Source: Brevundimonas guildfordensis (GTDB lineage: Bacteria; Pseudomonadota; Alphaproteobacteria; Caulobacterales; Caulobacteraceae). Taken from it: a DNA stretch of 64,000 bases. Below, one piece after another: positions 57,074-64,000 of the stretch. Both the position numbers and the translations under genes were made by a program. The stretch spans positions 124,001 through 188,000 of the forward strand of contig NZ_JACSQU010000001.1 in NCBI RefSeq assembly GCF_014836405.1, written 5' to 3'. Below the pieces are notes generated by a model that worked only from the letters and a program-made list of their open reading frames with translations, was not told the origin of the DNA and did not search any database. Position 1 is the stretch's first letter. Every line of letters starts with the position of its first letter.

Positions 57074-57108
57074 CCGCTCCCGGCCCTGGCCGGGAGCGGT
57101 TTTGTTTT
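57074..57108 (+). terminator. Rho-independent terminator after guaB
   Basis: 10-bp stem (57074-57083 with 57090-57099), six-base loop, then TTTTGTTTT. Clear attenuation of read-through into the MAPEG gene. Confidence 0.9.
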
Positions 57109-57132
57109 GGGCTTGCGGAACAGGAGACAGGC

Positions 57133-57531
57133 ATGACGATCGAACTGACCTATCTGGCGGCGACGCTGGTCCTGGCGCTGGTCCAGATTCTGTTGCCCGC
57201 CTTCGCCCGGACGCGTGAGTTCGGCCTGTCGTGGAACGCCGGGGCGCGGGACAAGACGCCCGAGGCCAGAAGCCCCGTCGTCGGCCGTCTGGAGCGGGCG
57301 CAGGCCAATCTGTTCGAGACCCTGCCGCTGTTCATCGGCGCCGTGCTGATCGCCCAGGTCGCCGATCGGACCGGCGCGCTGACGGCGTGGGGCGCGGCCC
57401 TCTACTTCTGGGCGCGCGTCGCCTATATCCCGCTGTACGCCCTGGGCGTTCCCTATATCCGGTCGCTGGTCTGGCTGGTCTCGCTCGCGGGACTGGCGCT
57501 GTGCCTTCTGGCCCTTTTCATCCGAGTCTGA
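57133..57531 (+). CDS. MAPEG family membrane protein
   Basis: A 132 aa four-helix membrane protein of the MAPEG (membrane-associated eicosanoid/glutathione) superfamily. Helices: LTYLAATLVLALVQILLPAF, FETLPLFIGAVLIAQVADR, AALYFWARVAYIPLYALGV and SLVWLVSLAGLALCLLALF. The ERAQANLFETLPLF motif marks the family. Bacterial function is usually unknown. TTG start of the next gene overlaps its end by only one base, so the two are probably co-translated. Confidence 0.88.
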   Translation: MTIELTYLAATLVLALVQILLPAFARTREFGLSWNAGARDKTPEARSPVVGRLERAQANLFETLPLFIGAVLIAQVADRTGALTAWGAALYFWARVAYIPLYALGVPYIRSLVWLVSLAGLALCLLALFIRV

Positions 57532-57532
57532 T

Positions 57533-58828
57533 TTGACCCCAGCCGCCCGTCTGGCCGCCGCCGCCGCCATCATCGACAGCATTTCGCAGGGCCGTCAGCC
57601 CGCGGACGCCGTGCTCAAGGCCTGGAGCCAGCAGAACCGCTATGCCGGTTCAGGCGACCGCCGCGCCATCGCCGAGCGCGTGTATCAGGTGCTGCGCGCG
57701 CGGGGCCGTCTGTCGGCCTTCATGGGCGGGCGTCAGGACGGACGCGCCCTGATCGTCGGCGCCCTGTCGCTGCTGGACGGCGCGACGCTGGAGGAGATCG
57801 AAGGCCTCTACAACGGCGAAGGTTATGGCCCGCGTCCCCTGTCCAAGCACGAACGCGGCCGCATCGCGGCGCACGAGGACGCGGCCGATCTGGCCGAGGT
57901 CGCCCTGCCGGACTTCGTGACGGCGGACCTGAAGGCGGTCCAGGGCGACCGCTGGCGTGAAGAGGTCGAAGCCCTGAGCGGTCGCGCTCCGGTCGACCTG
58001 CGGGTCAACGGTCTGCGCGCCACGATGGAAGAGGTCGAGGCCGAACTACGCGACGCCGGTCTGTCGCCCCAGCGCACGGAGCTGTCGGGCTGGGGCCTGC
58101 GTCTGGACGCGGAGCCCGCGCCGAACGTGCAGCCGCTGGACGGTTTCCAGAACGGTCATTTCGAGATTCAGGACGAGGCCAGCCAGGTTGTCGGCTGGCT
58201 GTCCGGCGCCTTCCCCGGCGCGACGGTGGTGGATTACTGCGCGGGCGGCGGCGGCAAGACGCTGGGTCTGGTGCAGGCCATGCAGGGGCAGGGCGCGCTG
58301 ATCGCCTGCGACGTCTCGGCCAAGCGGCTGGACAATGTGAAGCCGCGACTGGCCCGCGCGGGCGTCGAGGCTGACCTGCGCCTGCTGGGCACCAATGGCG
58401 GCGGGGTCGAGGATCTGAACGGTCAGGCCGACGTGGTGTTCGTCGACGCGCCGTGCTCGGGCTCGGGCGCCTGGCGGCGTCGGCCGGAGGACAGCTGGCG
58501 CCTGACGGCAGAGGAAGTCGCGCGCCTGCATGCGCTGCAACTGCGCATTCTGGGGCAGGCGGCCAAGCTGGTGCGGCCGGGCGGGCGTCTGGCCTATGTC
58601 ACCTGCTCGGTGCTGGGCGCGGAGAACGAGGCCACGGCCGCCGCCTTCGAGGCCGCGCATTCGGACTTCAAGCCCGTCCCTGTCGCCGATGCGGCGCACA
58701 GCGCGGACCTGACCGAGGCGGGGCGCGAACGCCTGACCACGCTGGCGCAAGGAAACCGCCTGCGTCTGTCGCCCGCCGCGACCGGCACGGACGGCTTCTT
58801 CATCGCCCTGTTCGAGCGCGCTTCATGA
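57533..58828 (+). CDS. RsmB/NOP2-like rRNA 5-methylcytosine methyltransferase
   Basis: SAM-dependent cytosine-C5 methyltransferase of the RsmB/Sun/NOL1 family, probably for 16S rRNA. N-terminal NusB-like region (~1-150), then motif I VVDYCAGGGGKTLGLVQAM, VDAPCSGSGAWRRRPEDSW (Pro-Cys catalytic loop) and TCSVLGAENEATAA (the Thr-Cys-Ser with the attacking Cys). 431 aa. Start is TTG without a Shine-Dalgarno, placed 1 base after the MAPEG stop codon, so translation depends on coupling. Whether it is true RsmB or a relative is not decidable here. Confidence 0.88.
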   Translation: MTPAARLAAAAAIIDSISQGRQPADAVLKAWSQQNRYAGSGDRRAIAERVYQVLRARGRLSAFMGGRQDGRALIVGALSLLDGATLEEIEGLYNGEGYGPRPLSKHERGRIAAHEDAADLAEVALPDFVTADLKAVQGDRWREEVEALSGRAPVDLRVNGLRATMEEVEAELRDAGLSPQRTELSGWGLRLDAEPAPNVQPLDGFQNGHFEIQDEASQVVGWLSGAFPGATVVDYCAGGGGKTLGLVQAMQGQGALIACDVSAKRLDNVKPRLARAGVEADLRLLGTNGGGVEDLNGQADVVFVDAPCSGSGAWRRRPEDSWRLTAEEVARLHALQLRILGQAAKLVRPGGRLAYVTCSVLGAENEATAAAFEAAHSDFKPVPVADAAHSADLTEAGRERLTTLAQGNRLRLSPAATGTDGFFIALFERAS

Positions 58829-59516
58829 GGCTTGAGCGCTACGGTGCCGTCACGGTCCTGCCGGTGATGGCGGCGCCTGCGGAATACGGCGAGCACCTGC
58901 GCGCCCGCATCGACCCGCTGATGACCGGCATCGGGCCGGTCGAGGGGGCTGTGGCGCTGACGGCGGGTCTGGCGCGGCTGGAGGCGAGGGGAGAGACGCC
59001 GGACCTGATCCTGTCTCTGGGTTCGTGCGGGTCGCGCGTGCTGGATCATGCGGCCGTCTATCAGGCGTCGTCCGTGGCCTATCGCGACATGGACGCCAGC
59101 GCGTTGGGGTTCGAGAAGGGGGTGACGCCGTTGCTCGACATGCCCGCCGTTCTGCCGCTGCCGTGCCCCATCCCTGACGTACCGAGCGCGCGCCTGTCGA
59201 CCGGCGGGAACGTCGTCTCGGGCGCCGCCTATGACGCCATCGACGCCGAGATGGTGGACATGGAGACGTGGGCGCTGGTGCGCGCGGCCCAGAACTTCGG
59301 CCTGCCTCTCGTCGCCCTGCGCGGCGTGTCGGACGGCAAGGCCGAGTTGACCGGCCTGCATGACTGGACCTCGACCCTGCATCTGGTGGACGAGAACCTG
59401 GCCAAGGCCGTGGACAGCCTGATCGCGGTGCTGACGAACTCAGGCCTCTCCGCCCTTGAAATTCCGGCCCTTCAGGGCCAAACCCTCGCGCAATCGCTCG
59501 CCCCGGATTCGACCTC

Positions 59517-59520
<4 letters not shown>
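58825..59520 (+). CDS. 5'-methylthioadenosine/S-adenosylhomocysteine nucleosidase family protein
   Basis: Predicted nucleosidase cleaving MTA/SAH, 231 aa. The conserved core fits the PNP/UDP family: [33 protein letters not shown], and catalytic residues in [13 protein letters not shown] (Glu), GVSDGK (Asp). C-terminal tail SALAPDSTS is short. ATG overlaps the RsmB-like stop by 4 bases, and its own stop overlaps the guaA ATG by 4 bases, so all three are translationally linked. Hydrolysis of SAH next to a methyltransferase suggests relief of product inhibition. Confidence 0.85.
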
Positions 59521-61079
<1,559 letters not shown>

Positions 61080-61154
61080 TTCAGGCCTTTCGGGAGCTTT
61101 CGGGATCGCTTGAGAAGAAGCCGATAAGTCGCTGACGTAAAAGTGAATTTTTAC

Positions 61155-61190
61155 GAGACCCTTCGAAGCCTTTCGGAGGGTCTCTTTTTT
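61155..61190 (+). terminator. Rho-independent terminator after guaA
   Basis: Stem GAGACCCT/AGGGTCTC (61155-61162 with 61177-61184) extended by TCGAA/TTCGG inner pairs, then TTTTTT. Gives clear separation of guaA from the integrase. Confidence 0.9.
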
Positions 61191-61206
61191 GTGATGACGG
61201 CTTTGC

Positions 61207-61352
61207 TGACGGTCTCGCGTCCGTTGCCTCAGCCGCCCCTGATTCATACCGTCACCCCATTAAGGGCGTTCTGACGGTCTTTCTTTCGAAACAAGCTTTT
61301 GAATTGTTTACGAAAAATCGCCGTGGAGGACCCCGAAAACGCTTGACGGTCT
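61207..61352. repeat. Short direct repeats TGACGGTCT upstream of the integrase
   Basis: TGACGGTCT occurs at 61207-61215, 61272-61280 and 61344-61352, and as GACGGTCTTTA inside the integrase start region (~61438); an inverted ACCGTCA is at 61248-61254. Spacing of 65 and 72 bases. Such repeats next to an integrase often are arm-type integrase or excisionase binding sites. Confidence 0.45.
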
Positions 61353-61370
61353 TTTGGTAGGGGAGATGGC

Positions 61371-62720
61371 ATGCTAACCGATGCAGAACTGAGGAATACG
61401 CGAGGAAAATCAAAGGCGTATAAAAAGACCGACAGAGACGGTCTTTACGTGCTCGTAACACCGTCGGGAGGCATCGCCTTCAAGTACGACTATCGCTTCA
61501 ACGGGCGGCGCGAGACGGTCACTTTCGGGTCCTACGGGCTGACAGGCCTGTCGCTCGCCAGGGCCCGGGAGAAGCTCATCGAAGCCAAGCGTATGATCGC
61601 CGACGGCGTGTCGCCAGCTCTGGAAAAGCAGCGCGCCAAAAGACGGCTCCGGGAGGCTCGCGACTTCGCCCATGTGGCGCAGAAGTGGATGGATGAGGCG
61701 CCCATGGCCGACAGCACGCGCAACATGCGGCGGTCCATCTTCAACAGGGAGGTTCTGCCGCAATGGTGCAACCGGCTGCTCACCGAGATCACGCCGGACG
61801 ACCTGCGCGCCCATTGCAAGTCCATCGCGGAGCGGGGCGCGCCCGCCACGGCCATCCACGTCCGGGACATCGTCAAGCAGATCTATGCCTGGGCCATCCT
61901 CCATGGCGAGAAGATCGATAATCCAGCCGACGGCGTGGCGCCCGCGGCGATCGCGCGCTTTCGGCCCCGCGACCGGTCGCTGTCTCCGTCTGAGATCCGG
62001 ATTATGCTCGGGCTGCTCGGGGAGGTCGCGACCCTTCCGACGATCCGTCTGGGTTTGAAGTTCATCCTGCTGAGCATGGTCCGCAAGAGCGAGCTGCAGG
62101 ATGGGACCTGGGACGAGGTGGACTTCGACAACGCGGTCTGGTCCATCCCTAAGGAACGGATGAAGCGGTCGCGCCCCCACAACGTCTATCTGTCGACCCA
62201 GATGCTCGACATCCTGATCGCTCTGAAGACCTGTTCTGGAAACTCCCGCTACATCCTGCCGTCGCGCTACGACGCCGACGCGCCCATGTCCCGGGCGACC
62301 TTCAACCGGGTGACCATGGCTATCGCGGAGCGCGCCCGGGAGCAGGACCTGCCGATCGAGCCCTTCACCGTTCACGACCTGCGGCGGACGGCTTCAACCC
62401 TGCTGCACGAGATGGGCTTCAACTCGGACTGGATCGAGAAGTGTCTCGCCCATGAAGAGCGGTCATCGCGGGGCGTCTACAACAAGGCGGAGTTCGAGGC
62501 GCAGCGGCGGCATATGGCCCAGGAATGGTCGAATGCCGTCGATGCCTGGGAAGCGGGCCGGTCATGGACCCCCGCGCTCTCTATCCGATCTAAGACGAAC
62601 CTCGCTTTCGCCCTGTTTCGTCTGGCGGGTGACAAGGAAGTCAGCGTCCGGACTGGCCGCGAGGACCACCTCGTCGGGCTCCATCGGCGAGAGACAGGCT
62701 GGCGTCCCGTTAAGGCGTGA
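61371..62720 (+). CDS. Tyrosine-type site-specific integrase (P4-like, DUF4102), C-terminus probably altered
   Basis: Catalyses integration/excision of a genomic island at guaA. DUF4102 N-terminal arm domain (~1-90, TDAELRNTRGKSKAY, RETVTFGSYGLTGLSLAR), core-binding SAM-like domain (~95-190) and catalytic domain. Catalytic Arg in SMVRKSELQDG, His-x-x-Arg in TVHDLRRTASTL, then LAHEERSS and nucleophilic Tyr in VYNKAEF. About 398 residues match the usual ~400; the last ~50 residues (after WEAGRSW) are antisense to the S9 peptidase gene and look like read-through past a junction. ATG at 61371 with GGGGAGAT upstream. Confidence 0.9.
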   Translation: MLTDAELRNTRGKSKAYKKTDRDGLYVLVTPSGGIAFKYDYRFNGRRETVTFGSYGLTGLSLARAREKLIEAKRMIADGVSPALEKQRAKRRLREARDFAHVAQKWMDEAPMADSTRNMRRSIFNREVLPQWCNRLLTEITPDDLRAHCKSIAERGAPATAIHVRDIVKQIYAWAILHGEKIDNPADGVAPAAIARFRPRDRSLSPSEIRIMLGLLGEVATLPTIRLGLKFILLSMVRKSELQDGTWDEVDFDNAVWSIPKERMKRSRPHNVYLSTQMLDILIALKTCSGNSRYILPSRYDADAPMSRATFNRVTMAIAERAREQDLPIEPFTVHDLRRTASTLLHEMGFNSDWIEKCLAHEERSSRGVYNKAEFEAQRRHMAQEWSNAVDAWEAGRSWTPALSIRSKTNLAFALFRLAGDKEVSVRTGREDHLVGLHRRETGWRPVKA

Positions 62721-64000
62721 CAGACAGGCCTGATCGACCAGGGTGCGAGCTCCCATATCCCGGGGCGAAGGGTTCCACCGCACTGGATTGCCCATATCGA
62801 CGATCTGCCCCTGGTCGCGAAGCTGCCCGCGAGCGAGCAGCGGACTGTCCGGCGTGAAGCCATAGACGCCGTCAGAGCGTTGGATGGCGGCGCGTCCGTT
62901 AAGCTCAACAATCCGTTCCGAGGGCTCCCGGACAGGAATAAGGTCAGAAGAGGCTGAACCGGGACTGACCCAGACCCGGGTGCCGTCAGCGGTCCGGGCC
63001 TGAACAATTGGCCGGCGGCCGTCCCAACTTGCAAGAGGAATGGCGACGCCGTCACAGGTGCGCTGAACCCAGGGGGTTAGAGGCCCCAGATCAAGCGCCC
63101 TGGCGCGTCCATTCGACGATACAGTCCAGAACCGCCCGTCCTTGTCGAAGTCGCCGCCAAGGGGACGGCCGAAGACGATGAAGGCGTCGGACGCGGGCGA
63201 CCAGGTCATGAGGTACATGGCCAGATCCTGGTCGGGCAGTGGAGCGCGCACGATGCCGCTGTCGAGCGCTACGAGGCTCAGACGTCCCCGGCGTATAGGG
63301 TCGCCGACCCGGACCGGGCGATCCGGTCGGGGTTGAAGATCTTCGGCGTCTTCCAGAAGTGCAGCGTGGCGGCCGTCAGGTGAGAGCCTGAGATCAAACC
63401 ACTCCCCGCGGGCCAGCATCCGCGGCGTCCTGGCGAGGATGTCCAGGACGACAAGGGTGGACGGCTCGGCCTGGGTTCGGGACTGCCGGGTCTCGCCGCT
63501 CGGGATGTAGACGGCGCTGGCGCCATGACCGCTGGCGGCCGTGCGCCACAACTGCTCCACGCGTTTCTGGACCTTGAACCCGACCCGCATGGCGACAGGC
63601 GGATCGTGACGCGGTCGGGCGATGAAGACTAGTTCAGTGGGAGATCGCCAGGCGACAGTTTGGCCGAACTGGATCATCTCCGGAGTGAACGGCGTCCAGA
63701 GGATTTCGCCGGTGGCGAGTGTAAGCACGCCGAGCTGAAGATCGTCGGCTGTCACGCGAAACACGACCATGCGGGCGCCGTCGGGCGAGAAGGGGCCCGA
63801 CAGGTGGCCGGCCTCGTGGCTGGGCGAGGCGAGGCGGATCGGCGCCTGATCCTGTGCGACGCGATGAATCTCCAGATCGGTCAACATGGCGCTGACCATG
63901 GTTGACAGATCATAGGACCCGGCTTGGTCATAGGGGCGCCGATGCTCGATCGCGACCCATTCCCCATCGGGACTGATGCGGGTCGTTCCGATGTCCTCGT
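62562..64000 (-). pseudogene. S9-family peptidase N-terminal beta-propeller, catalytic domain missing
   Basis: The frame is open to the window edge (64000) on the minus strand and continues upstream of the Met at 63899: ...DIGTTRISPDGEWVAIEH and RRPYDQAGSYDLSTM. Recognisable propeller repeats are FSPDGARMVVF, WRSPTELVFIAR, LSPDGRHAALLED and WSPASDAFIVFGRP, typical of prolyl oligopeptidase-like S9 proteins (including lasso-peptide isopeptidases). The frame stops at 62562 after LRSDRERGGP, just where the hydrolase domain (GxSxGG) should begin, and its last residues lie antisense to the integrase end. Truncated by the same junction that altered the integrase. Identity to Atxe2-type isopeptidases is only a possibility. 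Confidence 0.6.

Overview
The window is a high-G+C (roughly two-thirds G+C by eye), gene-dense chromosomal segment of an alphaproteobacterium of the order Caulobacterales, most likely Brevundimonas-like. The strongest markers are the adjacent divK and pleD cell-cycle genes, two DUF2336 proteins, TonB/TorF-type envelope proteins and many GTG/TTG starts with 4-nt stop/start overlaps. No rRNA, CRISPR array or insertion sequence was seen. There is one tRNA (Thr, UGU).

Layout. 0-4 kb: 3' part of GTP-dependent PEP carboxykinase, a ThiO-like FAD oxidase, a TonB protein and an SLT-domain protein. 4-8 kb: two DUF2336 proteins on either side of an Hpt protein and NAD kinase. 8-15.5 kb: class II aldolase overlapping a beta-barrel protein, an RND efflux operon (adaptor plus permease), a lipoprotein cytochrome c, a TetR regulator and tRNA-Thr. 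15.5-19 kb: DUF486 membrane protein, HIT protein, four-helix membrane protein, a DUF2239 gene with a repeated operator-like site, and a D,D-carboxypeptidase with a SPOR domain. 19-26 kb: phasin (with a PhaR-like operator), clpS-clpA, CsbD-like protein, FemAB-like acyltransferase overlapping a RidA protein, and DNA polymerase IV. 26-32 kb: divK-pleD, rpmG, a lipoprotein, Nudix hydrolase and RNase R. 32-36 kb: cystathionine beta-synthase and a gamma-type transsulfuration enzyme, MscS channel, cold-shock protein. 36-45 kb: TorF-like porin, nitronate monooxygenase, an exported double TonB_C protein flanked by direct repeats, queF, a low-G+C OLD-like ATPase that looks horizontally acquired, DUF817, nitroreductase, Nudix, cysE, DUF3126. 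45-55.5 kb: Ala/Lys/Pro-rich protein, prmA, Xaa-Pro aminopeptidase, DUF2147, ligA, M28 peptidase, ICMT-like protein, lipoprotein, a REP-like palindromic repeat, cyclophilin, rlmE and a double DUF2061 protein. 55.5-61 kb: purine and methylation cluster guaB, MAPEG, RsmB-like methyltransferase, MTA/SAH nucleosidase, guaA. 61-64 kb: a P4-type tyrosine integrase directly behind guaA, colliding with a truncated S9-family peptidase that runs off the window.

Functional links. The two PLP enzymes at 32-34 kb form a reverse transsulfuration route and cysE at 43.7 kb feeds de novo cysteine synthesis. guaB and guaA carry out IMP to XMP to GMP. The nucleosidase in that cluster would remove SAH made by the neighbouring methyltransferase. 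ClpS delivers substrates to ClpA. DivK and PleD are the classic pair controlling the swarmer-to-stalked transition by phosphorylation and c-di-GMP. The accessory features are the guaA-linked integrase junction, the OLD-like ATPase, and the repeat-flanked TonB_C gene.
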